Below are positions 8,722-18,051 of a stretch of 37,323 bases of DNA, in pieces. Each line of letters starts with the position of its first letter. Positions within the stretch are counted from its first letter, which is position 1. Origin of the DNA: Asaia bogorensis (GTDB taxonomy: Bacteria > Pseudomonadota > Alphaproteobacteria > CACIAM-22H2); the NCBI GenBank assembly GCA_945901855.1, contig CAMDLT010000040.1, positions 1-37,323 of the forward strand, in the 5' to 3' direction. A model generated the notes under the pieces. That model saw only the letters and a list, made by a program, of their open reading frames with translations. It made no database searches and was not told the DNA's origin. Both the position numbers and the translations under genes were made by a program.

Positions 8722-9153
8722 ATGTCGTTCATCATCCAACAGCTCGAAAAAGAGCAGATCGCCAAGCTGGTTGCGGCGCGCAAAGTGCCGGACTTCGCCC
8801 CCGGCGACACGTTGCGCGTGCAGGTAAAGGTGCTGGAAGGGACGCGCGAGCGTCTGCAGTCCTTCGAAGGCGTGTGCATCGCGCGCAAGAACTCGGGCAT
8901 CGCGTCGAACTTCACCGTTCGCAAGATGTCGTTCGGCGAAGGCGTCGAGCGCGTGTTTCCGCTCTACTCGCCGCGCATCGGCGGCATCGAAGTGGTGCGT
9001 CGCGGCGACGTGCGTCGCGCCAAGCTCTATTACCTGCGCGGCCGCACGGGCAAGGCCGCCCGCATTCTGGAAAAGTCGGGCACCAATACGCCTGCCACGG
9101 CCGCCGACCTTTCGGCCGCCGACCTGGAAGCGGCTGCGACCGAAACGAAGTAA
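8722..9153 (+). CDS. rplS: 50S ribosomal protein L19
   Basis: L19 sits at the 30S-50S interface. The 143-aa protein begins [16 protein letters not shown] and contains the L19 signatures [27 protein letters not shown] and [17 protein letters not shown]. The last 30 residues are an Ala/Thr-rich extension. AAGGAG lies about 7 bases before the ATG. It ends the ffh-rpsP-rimM-trmD-rplS group; a hairpin without a T tract at 9168-9199 lies between it and leuC. Confidence 0.97.
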   Translation: MSFIIQQLEKEQIAKLVAARKVPDFAPGDTLRVQVKVLEGTRERLQSFEGVCIARKNSGIASNFTVRKMSFGEGVERVFPLYSPRIGGIEVVRRGDVRRAKLYYLRGRTGKAARILEKSGTNTPATAADLSAADLEAAATETK

Positions 9154-9167
9154 TGTCTGGACCACGA

Positions 9168-9199
9168 CCGCCGCATCCGGAGCCAATCCGGAGCGGCGG
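9168..9199 (+). terminator. Hairpin between rplS and leuC
   Basis: A stem of 7 and 5 base pairs, with a small bulge, closes a GCCAA loop (9168-9181 against 9187-9199). The inner part includes a direct repeat ATCCGGAGC. It lies 15 bases after the rplS stop and 27 before leuC. There is no T tract, so it is more likely an mRNA stabiliser, a processing site or a partial terminator than a full intrinsic terminator. Confidence 0.4.
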
Positions 9200-9226
9200 G
9201 CCGGAACCTTGAGGGGAGCAGCATCG

Positions 9227-10648
9227 ATGGGCAAGCCGCGCACATTGTTCGACAAAATCTGGGACAGCCACGTCGTCCACCGCCAGGACGACGGCACGTG
9301 CGTGCTGTATATCGACCGCCACCTTGTCCACGAGGTCACGAGCCCGCAAGCCTTCGAGGGCCTGCGCATGACGGGGCGCACCGTGCGCCGGCCGGATGCG
9401 ACGATCGCCGTTGCAGACCACAATGTGCCGACGAGCGATCGCTCCAAGGGCATTTCCGACCCCGAGAGCAAGATCCAGGTCGACACGCTGGAAGCCAATG
9501 CCAAGCAGTACGGAATCATGCATTTCGGCATGGACGACGTGCGCCAGGGCATCGTGCATATCATCGGACCGGAACAGGGCCTGACGCAGCCGGGCACGAC
9601 CATCGTGTGCGGCGACAGCCACACGGCCACGCATGGCGCGTTCGGCGCGCTTGCGTTTGGCATCGGTACGTCGGAAGTCGAGCATGTGCTGGCGACGCAA
9701 ACGCTGTTGCAGCGCCCGGCCAAGAACATGCGCGTCACGGTCGACGGCGTGCTGCCGACGGGCGTCACGTCGAAAGACGTAATCCTGGCGATCATCGGCA
9801 GGATCGGCACGGCCGGCGGTACCGGCTACGTGATCGAGTTTGCGGGCTCCGTCATTCGCGACCTTTCGATGGAAGGCCGCATGACCGTGTGCAATATGAC
9901 GATCGAAGGCGGCGCGCGCGCGGGGCTCGTGGCGCCGGACGAAAAAACCTTCGCCTATGTCAAAGGCCGCCCGTTCGCGCCCAAGGGCGCGCAATGGGAA
10001 GCGGCCGTGAACTACTGGCGCACGCTGCCCTCAGACGCGGGCGCCTTCTACGACCGCGAAGTGACGCTCGCCGCCGCCGACATTCCGCCGATGGTGACAT
10101 GGGGCACGTCGCCCCAAGACGTGCTGCCGATCACCGGAACCGTACCCGATCCCGCCAACGCGCCGGATGCCGATACCAAGGCCTCGATGGAACGCGCGCT
10201 GAAATACATGGGCCTCGTACCCGGCCAGAAGCTTGTCGATGTCGCGATCGACAAGGTTTTTATCGGCTCGTGCACCAACGGGCGCATCGAAGATTTGCGC
10301 GCGGTTGCAGCGATCGTCGAACGCGCCGTCGCCAAGGGCAAAAAGGTTGCCGCCAACGTGCATGCGATGGTCGTGCCCGGCTCCGGTCTTGTCAAGGAAC
10401 AGGCCGAGCAAGAAGGGCTCGACCGCATTTTGAAGGCGGCCGGCTTCGATTGGCGCGAGCCGGGCTGTTCGATGTGCCTTGCCATGAACGCCGACAAGCT
10501 GGAGCCCGGCGAGCGCTGCGCTTCCACCTCGAACCGCAATTTCGAAGGCCGCCAAGGGCGCGGCGGACGCACGCATCTGCTGAGCCCCGGCATGGCGGCC
10601 GCCGCTGCATTTACGGGCCGCCTGTCCGACGTGCGCGAGTTCCAGTGA
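9227..10648 (+). CDS. leuC: 3-isopropylmalate dehydratase large subunit
   Basis: With LeuD, LeuC isomerises 2-isopropylmalate to 3-isopropylmalate in leucine synthesis, using a [4Fe-4S] cluster. The 473-aa aconitase-family protein shows the cluster-binding motifs GSCTNGR and GCSMCLAMN, and [20 protein letters not shown] in the N-terminal half. The ATG at 9227 gives [17 protein letters not shown] and is preceded by GAGGGGAG. The usual partner leuD follows, but an RDD-family gene lies between them. Confidence 0.98.
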   Translation: MGKPRTLFDKIWDSHVVHRQDDGTCVLYIDRHLVHEVTSPQAFEGLRMTGRTVRRPDATIAVADHNVPTSDRSKGISDPESKIQVDTLEANAKQYGIMHFGMDDVRQGIVHIIGPEQGLTQPGTTIVCGDSHTATHGAFGALAFGIGTSEVEHVLATQTLLQRPAKNMRVTVDGVLPTGVTSKDVILAIIGRIGTAGGTGYVIEFAGSVIRDLSMEGRMTVCNMTIEGGARAGLVAPDEKTFAYVKGRPFAPKGAQWEAAVNYWRTLPSDAGAFYDREVTLAAADIPPMVTWGTSPQDVLPITGTVPDPANAPDADTKASMERALKYMGLVPGQKLVDVAIDKVFIGSCTNGRIEDLRAVAAIVERAVAKGKKVAANVHAMVVPGSGLVKEQAEQEGLDRILKAAGFDWREPGCSMCLAMNADKLEPGERCASTSNRNFEGRQGRGGRTHLLSPGMAAAAAFTGRLSDVREFQ

Positions 10649-10658
10649 GGGCGCGCGG

Positions 10659-11351
10659 GTGAGCGTTGCCGCCATGCGATTGCCGATCGAAGACGGCGCG
10701 CACGCGCCGTTCGGGCGGCGCGTGGCGGCCTTGGCGGTCGATGCGGCGATTCTGGTTGTCATGCTGTGGGCGCTCGCATCGGGCGCCAAAGCGGTGTTGG
10801 GCACCGGCGCGCTTTGGACAATGCCGTGGGAGGAGCCCCGTTTGGTCGATGTCGAGCGCCAACTTGCGTCGCGCGAAGACGAGCGCATGTTCGACAATAG
10901 CGGCCGTCGCACGGTCGAATTTTTTACCGAGACACGGCGCTATGCCGACGGTTCGTTGCTGATCTACACGGTCATCGAAGGCGAGATCGTGTCGGACGAC
11001 GGCACGAGCGAACCGGTGCGCAGCGAAACGCTGATCGGGCGCAACGTGCGCGCGATCGTGCAGCTTGCCGTCGCGCAGATCGCAATCGTGCTGCTGCCGT
11101 TCGTCTATTTCGCGCTGTTCGAAGCAGGCTCTCGCCAGGCGACGCCGGGCAAGCGTCTGTTCGCCATCAAGGTGACCGATCTTGACGGCAAGCGCCTCTC
11201 GCACGCGCGTGCGACGGCGCGGCAATTCTTGAAACTCTGCGATATCGCATCGACGGGGATGGGCTATTTGCTGGCCGGGCTGACCGGCTCGGGCCAGGCC
11301 CTGCACGACATTCTGGCTGGAACGCGCGTCGTTAGCGCCGACAAAGACTGA
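10659..11351 (+). CDS. RDD family membrane protein
   Basis: A 230-aa inner-membrane protein with the RDD signature RRVAALAVD at residues 20-28 and transmembrane segments near 22-45 and 128-152. The C-terminal half carries [20 protein letters not shown] and [18 protein letters not shown], both typical of RDD proteins. An unusually long soluble loop of about 80 residues lies between the two membrane segments. The start is GTG at 10659, ten bases after leuC; an ATG at 10674 is an alternative. RDD proteins are often linked to ion or small-molecule transport, but function is mostly unproven. Its place inside the leuC-leuD unit is the odd feature. Confidence 0.85.
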   Translation: MSVAAMRLPIEDGAHAPFGRRVAALAVDAAILVVMLWALASGAKAVLGTGALWTMPWEEPRLVDVERQLASREDERMFDNSGRRTVEFFTETRRYADGSLLIYTVIEGEIVSDDGTSEPVRSETLIGRNVRAIVQLAVAQIAIVLLPFVYFALFEAGSRQATPGKRLFAIKVTDLDGKRLSHARATARQFLKLCDIASTGMGYLLAGLTGSGQALHDILAGTRVVSADKD

Positions 11352-11364
11352 AGGGGAAACGCAC

Positions 11365-11982
11365 ATGCAAAAATTCAACGTGCTGACGGGTGTTGCCGCA
11401 CCGCTGCCGATCGTCAATGTCGATACCGACATGATCATCCCCAAGCAGCATCTCAAGACCATCAAGCGCACGGGCCTTGGCTCGGCGCTGTTCGAGGAGA
11501 TGCGCTACGACATGCAGGGCAAGGAAAATCCGGATTTCGTGCTCAACAAGCCGGCCTATCGCAAGGCGCAGATTTTGGTCGCGGGCGACAATTTCGGCTG
11601 CGGCTCGTCGCGCGAACACGCGCCCTGGGCGCTGCTCGATTTCGGCATCCGCTGCGTGATCAGCACGTCGTTTGCCGATATTTTCTACAACAACTGCTTC
11701 AAGAACGGGATCTTGCCGATCCGCGTGTCGAAGGAAGACCTTGCGAAACTGATGGACGACGCGCAGCGCGGCTCGAACGCGACGCTGACGGTCGATCTGG
11801 AAGCGCAGGAAATCAAAGGCCCCGACGGCGGCGCCGTCAAATTCGACATCGACGAATTCCGCAAACACTGCCTGCTGAACGGCCTCGATGATATCGGCCT
11901 GACGATGCAGAAGGCCGCGCACATCGACACCTACGAAACCCAGCAGCGCCAGAGCCAGCCCTGGCTCTTCGCCGCACGCTAA
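11365..11982 (+). CDS. leuD: 3-isopropylmalate dehydratase small subunit
   Basis: LeuD is the swivel-domain subunit that completes isopropylmalate isomerase with LeuC. The 205-aa protein begins [20 protein letters not shown] and contains the substrate-specificity region [17 protein letters not shown] and a following [23 protein letters not shown] precedes the ATG. It is separated from leuC by the RDD gene and lies 14 bases before leuB. Confidence 0.98.
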   Translation: MQKFNVLTGVAAPLPIVNVDTDMIIPKQHLKTIKRTGLGSALFEEMRYDMQGKENPDFVLNKPAYRKAQILVAGDNFGCGSSREHAPWALLDFGIRCVISTSFADIFYNNCFKNGILPIRVSKEDLAKLMDDAQRGSNATLTVDLEAQEIKGPDGGAVKFDIDEFRKHCLLNGLDDIGLTMQKAAHIDTYETQQRQSQPWLFAAR

Positions 11983-11996
11983 CCGGAGACGAACCC

Positions 11997-13109
11997 ATGG
12001 CTTCCAACCGCAAACTCCTTGTTCTGCCCGGCGACGGGATCGGCGTCGAAGTGATGCGACAGGTGCATCGCGTGGTCGACTGGTTCGACAAACGCCGCAC
12101 CGTGTCGTTCGACGTGAAGGAAGGTCTCGTGGGCGGGGCAGCGATCGACAAGCATGGCTGGCCGATCGACGACGCCACGATGGACGTCGCGATGAATTCG
12201 GACGCCACCCTTTTCGGCGCGGTGGGCGGCCCCAAATGGGACGGCTTGCCGTTCGAGAAGAAGCCCGAGCGCGGCTTGCTGCGCCTGCGCAAGGACATGG
12301 ACCTGTTCGCCAATCTGCGCCCCGCTTTGGTGTTCGACGCGCTTGCCGACGCCTCCAGCCTCAAACGCGAGCTGGTGGCGGGTCTCGATATTCTGATCCT
12401 GCGCGAACTTACGGGCGGGGTTTATTTCGGCGAGCCGCGCGGCGTGTCCACGCTGCCCGACGGCCAGAAGAAAGCGGTCGACACGCAAGTCTACACGACC
12501 TCGGAAATCCAGCGCGTGGCGCGCGTGGCGTTCGAACTGGCGCGCAAGCGGAACAACAAGGTGCACTCGGTCGAAAAATCGAACGTCATGCATACGGGCG
12601 TGCTGTGGCGCGAAGTGGTCACGGCGCTGCACAAATCCGACTATGCGGATGTCGTGCTGGAGCACATGCTGGCCGACAACTGCAACATGCAGCTCGTGCG
12701 CAACCCCAAGCAGTTCGACGTGATCGTCACCGACAATCTGTTCGGCGATATGCTGTCGGATTGCGCGGCGATGCTCACGGGTTCGCTCGGCATGCTGCCC
12801 TCGGCGTCGCTCGGCCTGCCGGATGCCACGGGACGGCGCAAAGCGCTCTACGAGCCCGTGCACGGCTCGGCACCCGACATTGCCGGCAAGGATATGGCGA
12901 ACCCGATGGCGACGTTGCTGTCGTTCGCGATGATGCTGCGCTATTCGTTCGACCTGCCCGACGACGCGGCGTTGGTCGAGCAGGCGGCCAAGAACGTTCT
13001 GGCCCAGGGCTTTCGCACGCGCGATATCGCGTTGCCGGGCGAGGCGACAGTTTCCACCACGCAGATGGGCGACGCGCTGCTGCGCGAACTCGACAAGCTG
13101 GCGGCGTAA
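11997..13109 (+). CDS. leuB: 3-isopropylmalate dehydrogenase
   Basis: LeuB oxidises and decarboxylates 3-isopropylmalate to 2-oxoisocaproate with NAD. The 370-aa protein shows [11 protein letters not shown], the substrate arginine segment [17 protein letters not shown], the catalytic [14 protein letters not shown], the metal-binding [15 protein letters not shown] and the NAD-binding [15 protein letters not shown] precedes the ATG. It ends the plus-strand leucine unit; the convergent pmtA stop is one base further on. Confidence 0.98.
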   Translation: MASNRKLLVLPGDGIGVEVMRQVHRVVDWFDKRRTVSFDVKEGLVGGAAIDKHGWPIDDATMDVAMNSDATLFGAVGGPKWDGLPFEKKPERGLLRLRKDMDLFANLRPALVFDALADASSLKRELVAGLDILILRELTGGVYFGEPRGVSTLPDGQKKAVDTQVYTTSEIQRVARVAFELARKRNNKVHSVEKSNVMHTGVLWREVVTALHKSDYADVVLEHMLADNCNMQLVRNPKQFDVIVTDNLFGDMLSDCAAMLTGSLGMLPSASLGLPDATGRRKALYEPVHGSAPDIAGKDMANPMATLLSFAMMLRYSFDLPDDAALVEQAAKNVLAQGFRTRDIALPGEATVSTTQMGDALLRELDKLAA

Positions 13110-13110
13110 C

Positions 13111-13683
13111 TCACACCGCCGGCGCGTAGCTCCACACCCAGGCGGGCGGCACATTGAGCATCGAGATGCCTTTGCGCCGTCCCTTGAGGCCGAGCGGCTT
13201 TTCCTTGATCGGCGAAGCCAACGAATAGGTGTATTGCAGAATTTCGCCGCCGGGCACCATCACCTCGAATGCGGCGTCGATCAGCTGGCGCTGCAATTCG
13301 ATGGGCAGCGGAAGCATCGGAATGCCCGAGATCACCGTCGCAACCTTGCCCACCCATTGGGGGGGCAGCAGAGATTTGAGCTTCGTCGCGTCGCCGTGGA
13401 TCACGTTGACGTTGGGGAATTCTTTGCGCAAATAGCCGACCATGTCGCCGTCGATCTCGACGACAAACAGCCGCTCGACCGGCACGCCCGCTGCCAGCAG
13501 CGCTTTGGTTACAGGGCCCGTGCCCGGTCCCAATTCGACCACGCAGTGGTCGGGCCCAAGCTTGACCTGTTTGGCGATCAGGCGCGCCAAGTTGGCCGAC
13601 GAAGGAACCACCGCGCCGACCTTCATCGGGTTGGCAAGCCAGCGTTTGAAAAACAGCAGGCCGTCCGGCGTTTCTTTTTTCAT
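13111..13683 (-). CDS. pmtA: PmtA-type phospholipid N-methyltransferase
   Basis: A class I SAM-dependent methyltransferase resembling the soluble PmtA of Sinorhizobium, which methylates phosphatidylethanolamine towards phosphatidylcholine. The SAM-binding motif is VVELGPGTGPVT (48-59). FFKRWLANPMKVGAVVPSS near the N terminus, VISGIPMLPLP, ILQYTYS and NVPPAWVWSYA near the C terminus fit the PmtA pattern as I know it. At 190 aa it is the usual length. Such proteins are sometimes annotated as rRNA adenine methyltransferases, which they are not. It is a single gene divergent from the Asd-like gene. Confidence 0.8.
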   Translation of the reverse strand: MKKETPDGLLFFKRWLANPMKVGAVVPSSANLARLIAKQVKLGPDHCVVELGPGTGPVTKALLAAGVPVERLFVVEIDGDMVGYLRKEFPNVNVIHGDATKLKSLLPPQWVGKVATVISGIPMLPLPIELQRQLIDAAFEVMVPGGEILQYTYSLASPIKEKPLGLKGRRKGISMLNVPPAWVWSYAPAV

Positions 13684-13815
13684 GGCGACAGGAGCTTTCA
13701 GGCAGAACCAAGTAGAGCTATTGGGACAGGGGATATATATGCTTCAAGGGTCTCGTTTCGAGGTTTATTATGAATTTATTGCAGTATTCGGGCAAGACCC
13801 GGATGAGGGGATCGA

Positions 13816-14829
13816 ATGGCTAGGAAAATTGCGGTCGTTGGCGCCACCGGTACGGTCGGTCGCGAGGTTTTGCAGGAACTGGCGCTGCGCGGCGTCCCTT
13901 CGGGCGATGTGGTGGCGCTGGCTTCCGAACGCTCGATCGGCGTGACATTGTCGTACGGCGAAGAAACCGAGCTTGTGACCAACGATCTTGCCCAGTTCGA
14001 TTTCGCGAATGCGGCCGTCGCGATCTTCTGCACGGCGGCAGCCGTTTCGGCGGCAGCCGTGCCCAAGGCCGCCAAAGCGGGCGCTTGGATCATCGACACG
14101 TCGTCGCATTTTCGCTTCGACGCCGACGTGCCGCTTGTCGTGGCCGGGGTCAACGACAATCCGGCGACCTTTGCGCGCGCCAAGCGTCGTATCGTCGCGG
14201 TACCGGGCGCTTGCGTGACGATGTTCGCGCGCGCGCTGTTCCCGTTGCACGAAAAATCGCAGGCCAAGCGCGCGGTGCTATCGACCTACCAGGCCGTGTC
14301 GGAAGCCGGGCGTGCGGCAATGGACGAGCTTTTCAACCAAACGCGCTCGGTCTACGTAAATCAGACGCTGGAGCGCCAGCATTTTGCCAAACAAATCGCG
14401 TTCAACTCGATTCCGCATTGCGGTGCGTTTGAAAACGACGGGCGCACGGCGGACGAAAAGGCGCTTGCGCTGGAACCGCGCAAAATCCTGGGCGGCGATT
14501 TGAGCGTTGTTGCAACCTGCGTGCGCGTGCCGACGTTTGTCGGCCACGGCATTTCGGTTGCGGTCGAATTTGCCGAGCCGCTGGGCGTTGCCCAGGCGCG
14601 CAATCTGCTGATCCGCGACGACAATATCGGTCTTGTCGACCATCGCGCGGTCGAAGGTTTTGTCACGCCGCTCGAATCGCAAGGCGAAACGAAGATCTAT
14701 ATCAGCCGGTTGCGCGACGATCCGTCGGTCGCAAACGGGTTGGCATTTTGGCTCGCGGCCGACAATTTGCGCGCGGCCTCGTCCTTACCGATCGTCGCTT
14801 TGGCGCTGACCTTGGCCGAAACCGCGTGA
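13816..14829 (+). CDS. asd: Aspartate-semialdehyde dehydrogenase family protein, divergent active site
   Basis: Canonical Asd reduces aspartyl phosphate to aspartate semialdehyde on the way to lysine, threonine and methionine. The 337-aa protein has the fold and order of the family: GATGTVG (9-15), Arg100, Cys133, STYQ with Gln159, and RVPTFVGH with His244. Several conserved positions differ. The GGSVS loop is AAAVS (74-78), the Asn before the nucleophilic Cys is Ala132 (VPGACVTM), VSGAG is VSEAG, and the C-terminal LRKGAA is LRAASS (318-323). The position after leuB is where alphaproteobacterial asd is often found. It may be a drifting orthologue or a paralogue with another acyl-phosphate substrate. 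Confidence 0.75.
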   Translation: MARKIAVVGATGTVGREVLQELALRGVPSGDVVALASERSIGVTLSYGEETELVTNDLAQFDFANAAVAIFCTAAAVSAAAVPKAAKAGAWIIDTSSHFRFDADVPLVVAGVNDNPATFARAKRRIVAVPGACVTMFARALFPLHEKSQAKRAVLSTYQAVSEAGRAAMDELFNQTRSVYVNQTLERQHFAKQIAFNSIPHCGAFENDGRTADEKALALEPRKILGGDLSVVATCVRVPTFVGHGISVAVEFAEPLGVAQARNLLIRDDNIGLVDHRAVEGFVTPLESQGETKIYISRLRDDPSVANGLAFWLAADNLRAASSLPIVALALTLAETA

Positions 14830-15557
14830 AAGCGCTGGCGGCTTTTGCGCTGGCGCTGGTCTGGTCTGCCGGGGCTGGCGCGCAAAGCAGCCCAAGCCTT
14901 GCCGACCTCGATCGGCTCTACAGCGCGCGCCAGTTCAAGGCGGCCGCACAGGCCATGTTCGCGCCGCGCGACGAAGCCAATGCGCGTGCCGTTCTGGGGT
15001 GGGCGCAAGCGCGGCTGCAGGCGGGGGCGCCGCATTTGATCGGCATCGCGTACGGCGATTTGCTGTGGCAGATCGGCGAGGGCCAGCGCAACGACGCGCT
15101 GCGCGCGGAGGCGGCGCTGGTACTGGTCGCCACCGTTCTGGCGGTCGCATCCGACGGCGCCAAATGCGCCGACACCCAGGCGGCCGACGCGCGCGTGCGC
15201 CAAATTTTGTCGGCACGCGCAGCGCCCCTGCATTATGCGCGCAGTCTGCCGAGCGAACGGCGCGCGCGCTTGCGCAACGAGGCATTGGCCCTCGAACAAA
15301 GCCTAGCGGCACGGCGCCCCCAAGATGTCGAGATCTGCATGGCAGGTCCGCGCGAAATCGCGCGCCAGCTCGAAACGCCGGGCACGGTTGCCCGCGAACA
15401 GCCGCTGCGCCCCGGCACGGCCGCGCGCACGATCGATATCGAACCCGGCCCAACCTATCGGCCGGAGTTTCTGGCACCCGAGCGCTGGCACCAACGCCAA
15501 ACCCTGGTGCGCCAGCGTTTTCCCGCGTTGCTCGACCAGCTCGTGCCGCTCGGCTAA
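14826..15557 (+). CDS. Secreted protein of unknown function
   Basis: A 243-aa protein if translation starts at the GTG that overlaps the asd-like stop as GTGA. That start gives MKALAAFALALVWSAGAGAQ, a clear signal peptide with likely cleavage after AGA, so the product should be periplasmic. An upstream in-frame extension would bury the signal peptide and is rejected. The mature part is helical and Ala/Arg-rich, with two Cys (in GAKCAD and EICMAG) that could form a disulphide, and a Pro-rich C-terminal third. No family was recognised. Coupling to the asd-like gene suggests co-expression. Its TAA overlaps the convergent LysE stop. Confidence 0.7.
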   Translation: MKALAAFALALVWSAGAGAQSSPSLADLDRLYSARQFKAAAQAMFAPRDEANARAVLGWAQARLQAGAPHLIGIAYGDLLWQIGEGQRNDALRAEAALVLVATVLAVASDGAKCADTQAADARVRQILSARAAPLHYARSLPSERRARLRNEALALEQSLAARRPQDVEICMAGPREIARQLETPGTVAREQPLRPGTAARTIDIEPGPTYRPEFLAPERWHQRQTLVRQRFPALLDQLVPLG

Positions 15558-16189
15558 ATCAACCCCGCCAGCCGCAGCGCGACTTCGCCGCCAACGCCGC
15601 ACGCAAAGGCCAAGATCACATAAGCCGCAAGGCGGTTGGCCCAAGTCAGGCCCGTGGTCGTGAAGCGGTCGCGGAACAGGCATACGGCCTCAACGACCAT
15701 CGTCCACCACAAGGCGGCACCCCCGAAAACGCCTGCGATCAGCAACCAGTCGTCGGCCAGCACCGTGCCGTCCGATTTCACGCCGAAAGCAGCGAAGATC
15801 GCCAGGAACGACAGCACAGTGATCGGGTTGGTCAGCGTCAGGAAAAACGCCGATGTCAGATCCGCCACCAAGCCTGTGGGATCTTTGCCTGCCGCGATCG
15901 TCGGTACCGGGCGCGACAGCAGCTTTATGCCCATGACCAGCAAGACCGCGGCGCCTGCGATCGAAACGAAATTTCGTTCCCGTTCGAGAAAAGATTGCAG
16001 GACCGAAATGCCGAATGCGGCGATGGCTCCGAAAACCGTATCGGCCAGGGTCGACCCGAGGCCCGAAAAAAGCCCCGCCAAACGTCCATGCACCAGCGTG
16101 CGCCGAATGACGAGCACATTGACCGGGCCGACCGGTGCCGCAATCAGCATGCCAACCAAAACACCTTTGAAGAAAATCCAGTCGAGCAT
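15554..16189 (-). CDS. LysE/RhtB family amino-acid exporter
   Basis: A 211-aa inner-membrane transporter of the LysE superfamily, whose members export amino acids such as lysine, homoserine or threonine. The N-terminal signature GMLIAAPVGPVNVLVIRRTL is typical, and six hydrophobic segments can be traced (about 7-27, 40-62, 75-91, 112-135, 149-168, 187-208). LTNPITVLSF carries the conserved mid-protein Asn-Pro. The substrate cannot be assigned. Next to an Asd-family gene, an aspartate-family amino acid is possible, but this is context only. The stop overlaps that of the secreted protein. Confidence 0.88.
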   Translation of the reverse strand: MLDWIFFKGVLVGMLIAAPVGPVNVLVIRRTLVHGRLAGLFSGLGSTLADTVFGAIAAFGISVLQSFLERERNFVSIAGAAVLLVMGIKLLSRPVPTIAAGKDPTGLVADLTSAFFLTLTNPITVLSFLAIFAAFGVKSDGTVLADDWLLIAGVFGGAALWWTMVVEAVCLFRDRFTTTGLTWANRLAAYVILAFACGVGGEVALRLAGLI

Positions 16190-16228
16190 TCGGCCTGCTG
16201 CAAGGGGAAAGCGCTGACGGTCCCTATA

Positions 16229-17062
16229 CTAAAGTTTGCGTGCCGAGAAAAGCACGCCCGGATTTTCGAGTTCGGCTTGGCATGCGACAAGCGCCAGATC
16301 GATGGCGCCCATTCTGGCGGTCGCAGCGATCGCCGCGTGCACGGCCGACACTGCGCGCGAAAGCGCATGCGCCATGTCGTGCCGGTCGAGATAGTTGCCC
16401 AAGAAAAGGGCCGCAAACGCATCGCCCGCCCCGTAGGCCGGATGGTCGATGGCAGGCGTTTGAACGCTAAACGTACCCGCGGGGCCGCTCGCCAGCGCGC
16501 CGATGCCGTCGGCGGTGGGCACCGAAGTTGCGACGACCAAACGTGCCGGCTTGTGTGCACGCAGCTGCGCGATCGCCGCTTGCGCGCTTGCGATGTCCTG
16601 CACCGGCATGCCCGCGAGCAAACCGAGTTCGAACGCGTTGGGGAACAAAATGTCGGCCAACGGTTCCAATGCGCGAATGGCGTTCACCACGTCGGGCTTC
16701 ACGAAGATGCGCCCGCGATCGCCCATGACGGGATCGAGCGCGAACAAAGCGGCTGGATTGGCCCGTTTGGCGCGCGCCACCGCATCGGCCACGACCGCGC
16801 CCTGTTCGCCGGTGCCCAAATACCCCGACAGCACGCAAGCACAGCCGCCAAAAAGCCCGCGCGCATCGATCCCGTCGACGAGGGCGGCCATTTCCTTTGC
16901 ATCGGCAGCGCCGCCTGCAAAACCGCCATGGCCGGGATGGTTGGAAAATCGTACCGTATCGATGCGCCCGACCTCGAGCCCCAAACGCTGCAAACAAAAG
17001 ACGGCCGCCGAATTGCCGACGGCGCCGGTTGCAACGGACGACTGGATGGAGAGAATCTGCAT
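16229..17062 (-). CDS. pdxY: Pyridoxal kinase PdxY
   Basis: Phosphorylates pyridoxal (and often pyridoxine) in the PLP salvage pathway. The 277-aa ribokinase-fold protein shows the PdxY pattern: SIQSSVATGAVGNSAAVF at the N terminus, TVRFSNHPGHGGFAG, LDPVMGDRG, LFPNAFELGLL and the anion-hole/catalytic motif PAYGAGDAFAALFLG. Length is normal. It lies 39 bases upstream of the LysE gene on the same strand and diverges from the CoA-ester lyase across about 105 bases. Confidence 0.93.
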   Translation of the reverse strand: MQILSIQSSVATGAVGNSAAVFCLQRLGLEVGRIDTVRFSNHPGHGGFAGGAADAKEMAALVDGIDARGLFGGCACVLSGYLGTGEQGAVVADAVARAKRANPAALFALDPVMGDRGRIFVKPDVVNAIRALEPLADILFPNAFELGLLAGMPVQDIASAQAAIAQLRAHKPARLVVATSVPTADGIGALASGPAGTFSVQTPAIDHPAYGAGDAFAALFLGNYLDRHDMAHALSRAVSAVHAAIAATARMGAIDLALVACQAELENPGVLFSARKL

Positions 17063-17167
17063 CGCACTCTTCTAGTCGAATTTGTCGACAGCGCAAACGT
17101 GGGGCTTTGCATTCCGCGGCCAGGCTGACAGGATGGAGATAATTCAAGGGAGAGGAAGACGTCGATC

Positions 17168-18046
17168 ATGGCCGATTTTCGTACCGTTGCGCGCCGTTCC
17201 GCACTTTACGTACCGGGTTCCAACGCGCGCGCGCTCGACAAAGCGCGCGAGATCGACGCCGACGTCGTGATCTTCGATCTGGAGGACGCGGTCCATCCCG
17301 AACGCAAGGATGTCGCGCGCGACCAGGTTATGGGCGCTTTGCGCAAAGGCGGCTACCGCGCCGAAACGGTCGTGCGCATCAATCCGCTCAGCGACAAGCT
17401 GGGGGCGGCCGACATCAAGGCCGCCGCACGATCGGGCTGCCAAGCCGTGCTGTTGCCGAAAGTGGAAAGCGCGAAAGAAGTGCGCGACGCGGCTTTGCGG
17501 TTGGCGGCGGCGGGGGCGCCGGAAAATGTCGTGCTGTGGGCGATGATCGAAACGCCGCTCGGCGTTTTGCGCGCCCAGGAAATTGCGCTCTCCAGCCCGC
17601 ATCTGGGCTGTCTGGTGATGGGCACATCTGATCTTGCCAAAGATCTGCGCGCGCGCCATTCCGAAGACCGGCTTGCGATCATGCCGTCGCTGGGCCTGTG
17701 CCTGCTGGCCGCGCGTGCGGCCGGCTTGCCGATTCTGGATGGCGTGCATCTCGACCTCAACGACGACCAGGGCTTTGCTGCCGCGTGCCGCCAAGGCGCC
17801 GATATGGGGTTCGACGGCAAGACGCTGATCCATCCCAAAACGATTGCGACCTGCAATGCGGCGTTCGGTCCGTCGGCCGCCGATATCGACTGGTCGCGCA
17901 AAGTGATTGACGCTTTCGAGACGGCGTCCGCCAATCGCGAGGGCGTTACCGTGGTCGATGGCAAGCTTGTCGAACATCTGCACGTCGAAAGCGCGCGCCG
18001 CACGGTCGCCCTTGCCGACGCGATCGCCAGGCGCCGGGTCGGCTAG
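17168..18046 (+). CDS. CoA ester lyase (HpcH/HpaI aldolase, CitE-like)
   Basis: A 292-aa TIM-barrel enzyme of the citrate lyase beta/malyl-CoA lyase group, which cleaves or forms C-C bonds in CoA thioesters such as malyl-CoA, or hydrolyses them. Visible motifs are RSALYVPGSNARALDKA, FDLEDAVHPERK with the metal-binding acid residues, VRINPL, LPKVESAKEV, MIETPLGVL and GFDGKTLIHP. The exact substrate is not determined; citramalyl-CoA, malyl-CoA and methylmalyl-CoA lyases look alike. AGGAAG lies ahead of the ATG. A methyltransferase gene follows after 5 bases. Confidence 0.9.
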   Translation: MADFRTVARRSALYVPGSNARALDKAREIDADVVIFDLEDAVHPERKDVARDQVMGALRKGGYRAETVVRINPLSDKLGAADIKAAARSGCQAVLLPKVESAKEVRDAALRLAAAGAPENVVLWAMIETPLGVLRAQEIALSSPHLGCLVMGTSDLAKDLRARHSEDRLAIMPSLGLCLLAARAAGLPILDGVHLDLNDDQGFAAACRQGADMGFDGKTLIHPKTIATCNAAFGPSAADIDWSRKVIDAFETASANREGVTVVDGKLVEHLHVESARRTVALADAIARRRVG

Positions 18047-18051
18047 CGCCG

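Noticed and set aside
14999..17128. A 709-codon plus-strand open frame spanning the secreted protein, LysE and pdxY
   Set aside because: It is out of frame or antisense to three genes with clear signatures and has the odd composition of a shadow frame.
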